The notes beneath the pieces are model-generated. The model was not told the DNA's origin, made no database searches, and worked only from the letters and a program-made list of their open reading frames with translations. Positions 53,917 to 64,000 of a stretch of 64,000 bases of DNA are shown in pieces. How positions within the stretch are numbered: the first letter of the stretch is position 1; each line of letters starts with the position of its first letter. The position numbers and the translations under genes are program-made. Source of the DNA: Symsagittifera roscoffensis (taxonomy: Eukaryota > Xenacoelomorpha > Acoela > Convolutidae); assembly GCF_963678635.1 (NCBI RefSeq), contig NW_026971600.1:109604-173603 (forward strand), in the 5' to 3' direction.

Positions 53917-55900
53917 TTAAGGGCTGAAATTGAAAAACAGTTTGTAGAGGTCCTGATTGTCTTTAAGGTAAGTTTGAAAAAACTGTTTATAGAGTGTCAA
54001 ACAACTAACTTCTGACATTTCATGTATTTTAACAGGTATGCAAACATTTTGTTTTAAATAGTTAAAAGCCTGCACAATTCTAACTGTAAGCGATCTCTGT
54101 TTAGCGGTAGTAGAAAATTTTGACACTTTAATTACGCCTTTCGCTTTGCTCGTGGTACATGGTCCACTTTTTTGGGAGTAAATCTGAGACAGAAAACTAT
54201 TTTTTGTCCAATCGCAATTCCATAAACAAGTACTTGAACATCTCAAAAAAGTATAAATCAAAAACAGTAAGCAATTCGTTTTCGTCCATAATTTCTTTAT
54301 TTGACTCATATCTACGTTTGAAAAAAATGCTCTCAAGATTCTTTTTTGTAGTTTCATTATCTCGGTAAGCCGAGATTGGGATGTTTTGCCGTATAATAAA
54401 ATTCCATAAGTGGTTGTAGGATTTAAATATGCTTTGTAGAAACGAAGCATCTGCTGTTTAGAAAAAACATACCTAGCTTTCCAGACAATGCCACAAAATT
54501 TAGTTAACTTTTTGCACACAGGTTCAATGTAAAAATTGAAAGTAAATTTCCTATCAACAAAAACGCCTAGATATTTACACACTTTTGTAATTTGAACTGT
54601 AGTACCAAAAGCAAAGTAATCTTTTGAAAAGTTATTACCAAATTTCATTATTTGAGTTTTACCAGGATTGACGCAAAGTCCTTTCGTTTTGAATCATCTA
54701 TTCACTTTATTTAACGAACTATCAAAGCTATCGCATCAATTTTTTTCTGCATTGCAGATTGTAATATTATCAGCAAATAGAACAAATTCAGATCCTTCAG
54801 CATTTTTCGGATGATCATTTATTTATATTAAAAACAAAAACGGACCTAAAACTGACCCTTGCGGTACTCCACATGACATAGAGCGACTAGAAGATATTTT
54901 ATTATCAGTTTGAACAAATTGAAACCGGTTTGTAAGATAATTTTTCAGAAGACAAAAATTTCGGCCTCTAAAGCCGTATTTTTCCAATTTTGCCAAAAGA
55001 AGATAATGATTTATGGTATCAAATACTTTTTTGAGATCATAAGGCATGATTGACTGACCAATTTTTTGTCCCATCGTTCTCTAATAATTTTGGCGAATTC
55101 GATTAATGCGTCTACGCATGACTTTTTCTTTTGAATTCCAAATTCTTTTTCATAAAGTATCTTCTGCTTGTTAGCAAAGTTATACAATTTATTGAATTTT
55201 ATCCTTTCAAAAATTTTGCTGAGTAAACTGAGTGAACTAATAGGTCTATAATTTTACAAACCTCCCTTAAAAATGGGAATAACTTTTGCCATTCTTAAGC
55301 CTTGAGGAAAATAACCACTCTTAACACATTGGTTGAAAAGGCTGCAAATTCTTACAGAAATTACAGGGAGCGATAATTTTATTATTTTGTTATTTATGCC
55401 ATCTTGAACATTTGAACTTTTATTTTTCAACATATATATGGCATTTTCAATTTCTTTGTGGGTAATTTCATAAAAAACTAGTGATTTTTCGTTGCGATCT
55501 ACATAACCCAACCCTTGTTTGTAATCAAATTCAGTATTTCTCAGTTTCTCGCCAATTGAGGCAAAAAATTCACTAAAAACATCAGCACTAGAAAAAAACT
55601 CGTGTTTTTGGAGTTTCCTTTGCAAAATTCATTAAAGGCCTGGAACAGCGTTTTCGAATTTCGACAATTTCTAGCTTTTTTGTCGTAGTAAATCCTTTTT
55701 CAATTCTTATTACTTTGGTTGCCAAATTTCTAGCTTGACAATATTTCAATTGAATCAATTCAGTAGGATGTTGTACCCACTTACTGAAAAGCCGATCGCG
55801 GTTTTTAAGGATCTTTTTGGTTGAATCGGTGACCCATGACTGTTTTTGTGACTTTGATTTTAGGTTTCGGGGAAGTGGAAAAGAGCCTCTAAAAATTTAT
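53917..55900 (-). pseudogene. Decayed LINE reverse transcriptase, copy A
   Basis: Minus-strand pieces: 55254-55625 (region before the RT palm), 54823-55074 (LKKVFDTINHYLLLAKL, CGVPQGSVLGPFLFLI), 53917-54648 (CKYLGVFVDRKFTF thumb region to the end). Frames are broken between them and the endonuclease part is absent, so it is a 5'-truncated dead copy. A different family from the LINE in PolB. Confidence 0.8.
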
Positions 55901-55967
55901 ATTAAATAAAGAGCAGAGCGCGCTATTGACGCATAATATACAATAGCTTGCTAGCATAATGTATGTG

Positions 55968-56262
55968 TACTAACCTTCTTTTGTTCCAATCCAACTCGTA
56001 AATAACAGTGCTCATTTGGTTCACAAGCTGTAGCATTGAAAAATGTGCAGCAAATGTTCTCTGCTTTATTAGTGACTAGTGTTTGTGATTGTTTGAGCTT
56101 CGTGGCTGAGTGGCTAGTGCATGAGACTCATTAACTAGGGAAAATTTACTACTTAGAGGCTTCTTTCTACTTTTTTTCATTTCACTTTTTAGAGCCGCTT
56201 TTCTGTCGCGTTCTTGCTTGTGTTTGTGAAGCGCAGCTTTGCTCTGCACCTAAATTTCTGCC
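55968..56262 (+). repeat. SINE family A, in duplication copy A
   Basis: CTAACCTTCTTTTGTTCC head, tRNA-like A box TGGCTGAGTGGC (56102), no clear B box, tail GTGAAGCGCAGCTTTGC. Confidence 0.6.
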
Positions 56263-56813
56263 GAGCTTAACCAGTATCTAAAAAAATGAAAAAAAAAACT
56301 CTAACATGGAATTTTGTGGTCTATAATATTATTAACGTAATCGATTCCCATGATGCACTCTGAAAACAAAATGCAATAAGCAATCGAATAAAGTCCCTTG
56401 TTTTTTATCAAACTTGAATTATTTTTTTAATCCATTTAAAATCAATTAAAACAGATTGTATTCCACTTTAATTTTGTAAAGCAACGTGCAAAAAATTGCA
56501 AGAAGTTCTGCATTTATTAAATTAGTAATGTGGAAATTTTGCAAAGCAAGTGTAGTGTACGGCCTAGAGGGGCTAGTTAAATCTAAGTAACATTTTTAGT
56601 AACAAAAATCAGTATTGCGCCCAAAAGAAAAAAATGAACAACAAATGACCAACTTTGTTATAAAACAGAAAAAACTGCATCTCAAAAAATGAAAAAAAAA
56701 AAATTTAAATGGTGTTTCCTTGACCGCTCGCCTGAATTCTTCGCCCGTAATGAAACTTGTTTCTTAAATCCTTATTTACAAAAAATAAATTCGTTCTTCA
56801 ACAAATATTTCAG

Positions 56814-57064
56814 AAATGCCACCGAATAACCACGGAAGCAACATGTCTCAAAGCGACAACAACACTTGCCTACGAATCTCTCTTTCCAGATTGGGAATGG
56901 CGGGAGTAGGTGGAGGCAAAGGCAGCCAAATGGGCACTAACAGATCCGAATCTAAATTAGCCGCAATTGCATTTGGCTCTCGTCCCATGGTGGTTGAAAA
57001 GAGGATAAGAGTACCAACTCCATTGATTCGGGAACCCGTCACGTTCGATCATGATTTCAACTGA
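56814..57064 (+). CDS. Duplicated terminal exon of the unknown gene
   Basis: Same acceptor (TATTTCAG|AAATG) and frame as 53205-53455. The 82 residues from its Met differ by two substitutions (KRIT to KRIR, PLTRE to PLIRE), both non-synonymous, and there is no stop gain. It could serve as an alternative last exon or be a silent duplicate. Confidence 0.5.
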
Positions 57065-57525
57065 GGCTCACTCCAAAATCAACTTAAGTGATTTAGACAC
57101 AATCTCAAACCCTTAAAGTAGTTAAATTGTATATCGTTGAACAATTTACCACTTTGATAAATCTCATCAATGCCAACTTCTTGAGATCGTAGAAACAGCT
57201 TTTCCGCTCCTCCTCCAAATTGCAAACCGTCCATTTTTATATGCCCTTACGTTTTATTAAGGCTAAATGCGTGACGTTATAAAATAAGGTATGAAGAAAA
57301 AATGTTCCCACAATAGTTGGTTTGTTCATCATGCGAAAATTCATTACATAATGACTACGTTAAATAGAAATTGAAATTTGAATTACTTTACCAGCTACAT
57401 ATACAACGCCAAAAGCAATATATTATGCCTGGAGGGAGATCCTAAAGAGCAGTACTGCTCATCGAGTAGGATATCCTGGAGAGTAAAGAGAAGGCAGCCA
57501 GCATCAACTCAAAAAACAAATTAAA

Positions 57526-59500
57526 TTAAGGGCTGAAATTGAAAAACAGTTTGTAGAGGTCCTGATTGTCTTTTAGGTAAGTTTGAAAAAACTGTTTATA
57601 GAGTGTCAAACAACTAACTTCTGACATTTCATGTATTTTAACAGGTATGCAAACATTTTGTTTTAAATAGTTAAAAGCCTGCACAATTCTAACTGTAAGC
57701 GATCTCTGTTTAGCGGTAGTAGAAAATTTTGACACTTTAATTACGCCTTTCGCTTTGCTCCTGGTACATGGTCCACTTTTTTGGGAGTAAATCTGAGACA
57801 GAAAACTATTTTTTGTCCAATCGCAATTCCATAAACAAGTACTTGAACATCTCAAAAAAGTATAAATCAAAAACAGTAAGCAATTCGTTTTCGTCCATAA
57901 TTTCTTTATTTGACTCATATCTACGTTTGAAAAAAATGCTCTCAAGATTCTTTTTTGTAGTTTCATTATCTCGGTAAGCCGAGATTGGGATGTTTTGCCG
58001 TATAATAAAATTCCATAAGTGGTTGTAGGATTTAAATATGCTTTGTAGAAACGAAGCATCTGCTGTTTAGAAAAAACATACCTAGCTTTCCAGACAATTC
58101 CACAAAATTTAGTTAACTTTTTGCACACAGGTTCAATGTGAAAATTGAAAGTAAATTTCTTATCAACAAAAACGCCTAGATATTTACACACTTTTGTAAT
58201 TTGAACTGTAGTACCAAAAGCAAAGTAATCTTTTGAAAAGTTATTACCAAATTTCATTATTTGAGTTTTACCAGGATTGACGCAAAGTCCTTTCGTTTTG
58301 AATCATCTATTCACTTTATTCAACGAACTATCAAAGCTATCGCATCAATTTTTTTCTGCATTGCAGATTGTAGTATTATCAGCAAATAGAACAAATTCAG
58401 ATCCTTCAGCATTTTTCGGATGATCATTTATTTATATTAAAAACAAAAACGGACCTAAAACTGACCCTTGCGGTACTCCACATGACATAGAGCGACTAGA
58501 AGATATTTTATTATCAGTTTGAACAAATTGAAACCGGTTTGTAAGATAATTTTTCAGAAGACAAAAAATTCGGCCTCTAAAGCCGTCTTTTTCCAATTTT
58601 GCCAAAAGAAGATAATGATTTATGGTATCAAATACTTTTTTGAGATCATAAGGCGTGATTGAGTGACCTATTTTTTGTCCCATCACTCTTTAATAAATTT
58701 GGCGAATTCGATTAAAGCGTCTACGCATGACTTTTTCTTTTGAATTCCAAATTCTTTTTCATAAAGAATCTTCTGCTTGTTAGCAAAGTTATACAATTTA
58801 TTGAATATTATCCTTTTAAAAATTTTGAGTAAACTGAGTGAACTAATAGTTCTTTAGTTTTCCAAACCTCCCTTAAAAATAGGAATAACTTTTGCCATTC
58901 TTAAGCCTTGAGGAAAATAACCACTCTTAACACATTGGTTGAAAAGGCTGCAAATTTTTACAGAAATTACAGGGAGCGATAATTTTATTATTTTGTTATT
59001 TATGCCATCTTGAACATTTGAACTTTTATTTTTCAACATATATATGGCATTTTCAATTTCTTTGTGGGTAATTTCATAAAAAACTATTGATTTTTCGTTG
59101 CGATCTACATAACCCAACGCTTGTTTGTAATCAAATTCAGTATTTCTCAGTTTCTCGCCAATTGAGGCAAAATATTCACTAAAAACATCAGCACTCGAAA
59201 AAAACTCGTGTTTTTGGAGTTTCCTTTGCAAAATTCATTAAAGGCCTGGAACAGCGTTTTCGAATTTCTACAATTTCCAACTTTTTTGTCGTAATAAATC
59301 CTTTTTCAATTCTTATTACTTTGGTTGCCAAATTTCTAGCTTGACAATATTTCAGTTGAATCAATTCAGTAGGATGTTGTACCCACTTACTGAAAAGCCG
59401 ATCGCGGTTTTTGAGGATCTTTTTGGTTGAATCGGTAACCCATGACTGTTTTTGTTATTTCGATTTTAGGTTTCGGGGAATTGAAAAAGAGCCTCTAAAA
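57526..59500 (-). pseudogene. Decayed LINE reverse transcriptase, copy B
   Basis: The same fragments as copy A at 58854-59231, 58432-58686 and 57526-58257, carried along by the tandem duplication. Confidence 0.8.
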
Positions 59501-59596
59501 ATTTATATTAAATAAAAAGCAGAGCGCGCTATTGACGCATAACATACAATAGCTTGCTAGCATGCTGTACTAACCTTCTTATATGTCAATGTATGT

Positions 59597-59883
59597 GTAC
59601 TAACCTTCTTTTGTTCCAATCCAACTCGTAAATAACAGTGCTCATTTGGTTCACAAGCTGTAGCATTGAAAAATTAGCAGCAAATGTTCTCTGCTTTATT
59701 AGTGACTAGTGTTTGTGGTTTTTTGAGCTTCGTGGCTGAGTGGCTAGTGCATGAGACTCATTAACTAGGGAAAATTTACTACTTAGAGGCTTCCTTCTAC
59801 TTTTTCTCATTTCACTTTATAGAGCCGCTTTTCTGTCGCGTTCTCGCTTGTGTTTGTGAAGCGCAGCTTTGCTCTGCACCTAA
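59597..59883 (+). repeat. SINE family A, in duplication copy B
   Basis: Same copy as 55968-56262, duplicated. Confidence 0.6.
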
Positions 59884-60359
59884 ATTTCTGCCGAGCTTAA
59901 CCAGTATCTAAAAAAAATGAAAAAAAAAAAACGTTAAAATGGAATTTTGTGGTCTATAATATTATTAACGTAATCGATTCCCATGATGCACTCTGAAAAC
60001 AAAATGCAATAAGCAATCGAGTAAAGTCCCTTGTTTTTTATCAAACTTGAATTATTTTTTTAATCCATTTAAAATCAATTAAAACAGATTGTATTCCACT
60101 TTAATTTTGTTAAGCAACGTGCAAAAAATTGCAAGAAGTTCTGCATTTATTAAATTAGTAATGTGGAAATTTTGCAAAGCGAGTGTAGTGTACGGCCTAG
60201 AGGGGCTAGTTAAATCTAAGTAACAGTTTAAGTAACAAAAATCAATATTGCGCCCAAAAGAAAAAAATGAACAACAAATGACCAACTTTGTTTTAAAACA
60301 TAGAAAAAACTGCTTCTCAAAAAAATGAAAAAAAAAGAAAAATTTAAATGGTGTTTCCT

Positions 60360-60865
60360 AGTTTTCATCTGAAAAAGTGAAAAATAATCAAAAAAAATAA
60401 ATTTACAATGGGTTTCAATGCTTAATTTAATTCAAATATATAATCCATTTTCAATTTTTTATAATGGACTGTTTTGCAGATTTATAGGCGCTGATAATAA
60501 AACTGAAATGCAATCAGTTTCTATCCTTGGAACTCCAGTGTGGGAACCTTCAAAAAACTACTAGGGTAAGCTAGGCAAGAACCTTCTGAATCTGGAATAT
60601 TCTAAGAGTTTTTTTGCTGACAGCGCTTCAGACAAGATTAACTTGAATCAACTTCGAGGCTTGACATACCGAGTTATCCCGACAAAAATCATGAAATCTG
60701 AAAATTTACACCCATTTTTTTTCAATTTGGTAAGCTTTTGAAAAGAACAAAGAGTCGAACACTTAAAAAAGCTGTACACCGTCTGGCAATCACAGAAAGC
60801 CGGGTTTTTACATAAAATGACCGTTTTCTTGTTTTGACACTAGCTTTCAACTCAGTGTAATAATT
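60360..60865. other. Unassigned AT-rich sequence
   Basis: I see no gene, repeat or site here. Confidence 0.4.
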
Positions 60866-61235
60866 CGAACCTTCTTTCTTCTAACGCATCTTGCAAATAA
60901 ATGTGCTCAAATAAAAGTGTTCACTTATTGGGAAGTTTAACCGTGGGGTTGGAAGTTGTATAGCATCTATTCTCTACTTTATTTGTTGCAAGTGTTTTTG
61001 GTGTTTTTTTAAACGTCCATAGCTGAATGGTAAGTGTGTGTGAGACTCTTAATTTGTGTTAATATGCGATCTCCAGGTCAATGTGTGATCTCCATTCTGC
61101 AGGTTCGAATCTAAGACGTAGCCTTTTTTAAACTAGTTTGAGGCTTTTTTCGAATTTTTTTTATTGCACTCTATAGAGTTGTTTTTCTTTCTCGTGTTTT
61201 CGCTAGTATGTGCGAAGCAAAGCTACTCATTTGAG
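60866..61235 (+). repeat. SINE family A, divergent copy
   Basis: Shares AAATAAAAGTGTTCACTTAT and the GGTTGGAAGTTGTATAGC section with 8877-9215. B box AGGTTCGAATCTAAG near 61100, tail GCGAAGCAAAGC. Confidence 0.6.
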
Positions 61236-61680
61236 TAAACAATATATACAAAGATTTCGCGAATTCTTGGACATTTTTCAATATCTCAAATTTCGCTGGG
61301 CTGAATACGACGCTTATCTGGGAAAAATTTGTCAAAATAGATGAATTAGTTTTTGGGTAATTTGAGATCTGAGACATTAAGACAGAAAAAAATTATTTCA
61401 GAGTAAATTTTTTAATTCAAAATTTGCAAAATACGTCGCTTCAAATTAATTCGGATGATTAACAAAAGGTTTTTTGTGTATACTTTTTGTCGAAAGCTGA
61501 CCACGTTTGAGAAAAATGCCGTCAAATTATCTTGTTTTATTTAATAGGTTAAATTATCTTGTTTTTTTTTGCTTACATCAGCACAGTATCTGCCAAAACT
61601 AGGGCCCAGCGAATAACCGAACCGAAAACCGAATCGACTCTTGTAAAACCGAAACCGAACCAACTGAAAATAAAAACCGA

Positions 61681-61730
61681 GCGTTCCTTCGAGGTTTAAA
61701 ATAATTGTTGCAATTATGTTGAGGATGCTG
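61681..61730 (+). repeat. Direct repeat flanking the Pao debris, left
   Basis: GTTCCTTCGAGGTTTAAAAT with AATTATGTTGAGGAT recurs at 63600-63652. It may be a piece of an LTR or of the flanking unit. The stretch just before (61615-61680) is rich in CCGAAACCGAA-type simple repeats. Confidence 0.5.
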
Positions 61731-62049
61731 CCTTCACATAAGTGTTTTTGCGGTAAAGACTTGCGGATAGCCAATCCTATTAAACTTGATATTGCGGAAA
61801 ACAAACTAATTCATCTTGCTTAGATGGAATTCTTCCCCGTTGAGTTGCAAACTATCAACGCTGGAAAATCTAATAAGAATAGTAGTAAAATTGCCACATA
61901 TTCTCCACTTATCGGTCCCGCTGGTATCATTCGTTCCACCGGCCGGATTATGAATACCGAGTTTAGTGAATACCGAGTTTGATACTATGCACCCAATATT
62001 AGTCGACGCCCGACATAACCTAGTTCGCTTGTTGGCCCGCAGCCTCCAC

Positions 62050-62600
62050 CATAAGTGTGGGTTACTTTGGTCCACTTTGCGTTCCGGTTCGCAGAAACAC
62101 TGAAAAAAGAAGGGATTTTTTCTCACTTGCCTCACCACCAGAGCTGTATACCTTGAGATCCTACCATCTCAGGATACTAGTTCTTGTGTTATGGGCATTG
62201 AACGGTTCATGGCGCGTCGTGGTACACCAAGTACGATCTGGTCGGATAACTGCACGAACTTCGTTGTTGCGGAAAGGGAATTACTTGCCTGCAACATGAA
62301 TTAGAACGGCATGGCTCTGACCATTTTCGCACACAGAGGTGTTGCTTGGAAATTAAACACGCCAAGCGCACACCGTCATGGCGGCTCCTGGAAGCGCCTC
62401 GTCCGAAACGTGAAGCGCGTGCTTTATGATATGCTAGGCAGTACGCGATTCACCGAAGAGGTGTTAGGAGCAACACTCTGCTTAGTTGAGCAGGCTTTGG
62501 ATTCGAGCCCAACCACTCCCGTTAAAATCGATTCATCAAATGTCTCTATCAAAATTATTTTAGTTGAAGATTTAATACCCGGAGAGGTTACTTGACAAGT
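62050..62600 (+). pseudogene. BEL/Pao integrase fragment
   Basis: Translated pieces in more than one frame read GYFGPLCVPVRRNTEKR, IERFMARRGTPSTIWSDNCT, AHRHGGSWKRLVRNVKRVL and EEVLGATLCLVEQALDSSP, the typical order in Pao-type integrases (RR...KR linker, DDE Asp in SDN, GGxWERLVR region). Frameshifts and an in-frame stop (after CNMN) show it is dead. Confidence 0.7.
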
Positions 62601-62879
62601 AAAAGCTTGCCAGATTTATGAGCAATGTATTCCATTACCAGAATGGACTCAGATTTAGTGGTCAAGACTTAAATAAAAAAACAAAGTAAAACCTTTAAAT
62701 AAAAAAAAATTGCAGACAAAAAAATTCATACATTTTCAGTAAATCAATACGATTGATTTTGAAATTGCTTTTACATCGGCTGTCTAATAATCTTCGTTAA
62801 AATTTTATCTGTGAGTACTTCATTTTGTTAGTAACAAATTGAAAAAAATCAAAATTTTCAAAAAAGGAATGCTGAAATC

Positions 62880-63300
62880 TGATTGGTTGGGACGACGAAT
62901 TGCCGGAAGACATTAGGAAAATTTTTCGAGTGGCACTCCGGTCTCCCTTTTTTAGGACAAGTGACTATTCCCCACTGTTACTTCACAGAACCTGTGGATC
63001 AAATTGAGCTCCACATGTTCGGTGATAGCTCGCAGGACGTTTTCTGTGCGGTTGGGTTTTTGCGTGCGTGACTCTCGAGTTCGCATAAGACTCAAATGTC
63101 CTTCATCTTTGGTACAGCTCGCGTTGCGCTCATGAAAACGCTATCTATACCAAAGTTAGAGCTTCAAGCTGCTCTGCTAGCCACACGAATGAAAGATGAT
63201 ATACTTACAGCCCTTACTGTCAGCATTGATCATGTCTACATGTGAGCAGATAATACTGCAGTTATGCAGTGGCAAATTACCTGTCTTAGTCGCTAACCGA
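62880..63300 (+). pseudogene. BEL/Pao RNase H region fragment
   Basis: QIELHMFGDSSQDVFCAVGF, then in another frame RVALMKTLSIPKLELQAALL and VYMWADNTAVMQWQ, match the Pao pol section that precedes integrase. Stops and frame changes are present. It lies downstream of the integrase fragment, the wrong order for one element. Confidence 0.65.
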
Positions 63301-63599
63301 GTCGGAGAAATCCTTGAACGAAAAGCATTGATGAATGGTGCCATGTTAAGAGCGGCGATAACCCAGTTGATACCGGTAGTCGGGTTTTTCTTCGGAAGCC
63401 CTCAAGGATAGCAGCTGGGTTATTGGTCCGAGCATTCTCAGGACTACTGATTGGGCGTTTATAACCAATGAGTAAGTTAATAAAAAAGTTCATTTCAAGG
63501 ATCCTTCTTGTGACGTTGATAAATGCCTGGAGACATCATCTTCCTTTGTCACCGATGTCACATAAATCAAAAATCCTAAACACGGATTCAATAGGGAAA

Positions 63600-63652
63600 T
63601 GTTCAGTTCCTTCGCGAGGTTCAAAATAATTGTTGCGTTTATGTTGAGGATT
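63600..63652 (+). repeat. Direct repeat flanking the Pao debris, right
   Basis: GTTCCTTCGCGAGGTTCAAA then TTTATGTTGAGGATTACA, the partner of 61681-61730. Confidence 0.5.
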
Positions 63653-63926
63653 ACAGTTTAATGATATCATGGTATTCTAAGGTCATGACAATTATCTCAT
63701 TTCAAAGTAAAAAAAACTTTTGAAACCGTTTTTTTGGCCCAAATTCTCGAAAAAAAAACAAGATAAATCATGAGTATCACTTGATAAATGGATGAACAAA
63801 CCTGTTTTATTTTTCCCAAAGACGAATATCGCGTCAGTTATTCAGAGTTGATCCAATGAGAATTGTTGTGGCTAGAAATTTGTTTTTTTTTTTTCATTTC
63901 TGTTTTCCAAAAATTGTGAATTTATT

Positions 63927-63972
63927 CTTAAGACAGCCTAATCCTAACCTAACCCTAGCCCCAACCCTACTC
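63927..63972 (+). repeat. Short telomere-like run
   Basis: CCTAATCCTAACCTAACCCT and following CCCCAACCCTA resemble degenerate CCTAA/CCCTAA repeats. Too short to call a telomere. Confidence 0.4.
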
Positions 63973-64000
63973 CGAGTCATTTTCGGAGAAGAAGTACTAT

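Larger units (their letters stand above)
53111..56719 (+). repeat. Tandem duplication, copy A
   Basis: Unit of 3609 bp repeated directly at 56720-60359. Contains the terminal exon of the unknown gene, a minus-strand LINE remnant and a SINE. Confidence 0.92.
56720..60359 (+). repeat. Tandem duplication, copy B
   Basis: Almost identical to copy A, with scattered single-base changes and a short insertion near 59566-59594 (ACTAACCTTCTTATATGTC). Both copies end AAATGGTGTTTCCT. Confidence 0.92.

Noticed and set aside
54159..54368. Plus-strand 69-residue ORF, repeated at 57768
   Set aside because: Antisense of the decayed LINE RT. Its repetition comes from the tandem duplication.

Overview
This is an AT-rich animal (invertebrate) nuclear genome window. 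It holds intron-split host genes with canonical splice sites, AATAAA signals, tRNA-derived SINEs, LTR and non-LTR retroelements and a large DNA element. The gene types (a PC7-like proprotein convertase, an NRF-6-type acyltransferase, Polinton/Maverick, BEL/Pao debris) fit a protostome, possibly an arthropod, but I cannot name the species.

Layout. 1-5538: the 3' part of an LTR retroelement, cut by the left edge, with an envelope-like ORF, an unknown second ORF overlapping it by ATGA, and a defined 3' LTR (5128-5538). 5539-17212: twelve 3' exons of a PC7-like subtilisin/kexin protease (656 residues in window). Catalytic Asp, His, Asn and Ser, the P domain, a membrane segment and the tail are all present; the signal peptide and prodomain are not. 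Its introns are full of SINEs and MITE-like repeats. 17213-19407: repeats, including a solo LTR with a 4-bp TSD.

19408-43672: a single-exon NRF-6-like membrane acyltransferase gene, split by a 22.1-kb Polinton/Maverick (19720-41836). The element carries an exact 6-bp TSD (CAGGGC), and the host frame is open on both sides in the same phase. The Polinton encodes packaging ATPase, RVE integrase, penton-like and hexon-like capsid proteins, a PX/core-like protein, an adenain-like protease, protein-primed PolB and several small proteins. Its PolB gene has two spliceosomal introns and is broken by a young APE-type LINE (35311-39135). That LINE's two ORFs are in one frame, separated by a single UGA followed by CUAG. 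A 3.5-kb cassette of the Polinton (28548-32013) lies between 104-bp inverted repeats and holds the only minus-strand genes plus a cluster of perfect hairpins. The terminal inverted repeats are themselves long imperfect palindromes.

44142-53455: an unrecognised four-exon gene (305 residues) whose splice phases all match. Its last exon sits in a 3.6-kb tandem duplication (53111-60359) that also carries a decayed minus-strand LINE and a SINE in each copy. 60360-64000: SINE, rearranged BEL/Pao pol debris and a short telomere-like run at the right edge.

The main story is nesting: host gene, Polinton inside it, LINE inside the Polinton, with the reading frames still intact apart from the breaks caused by the insertions.
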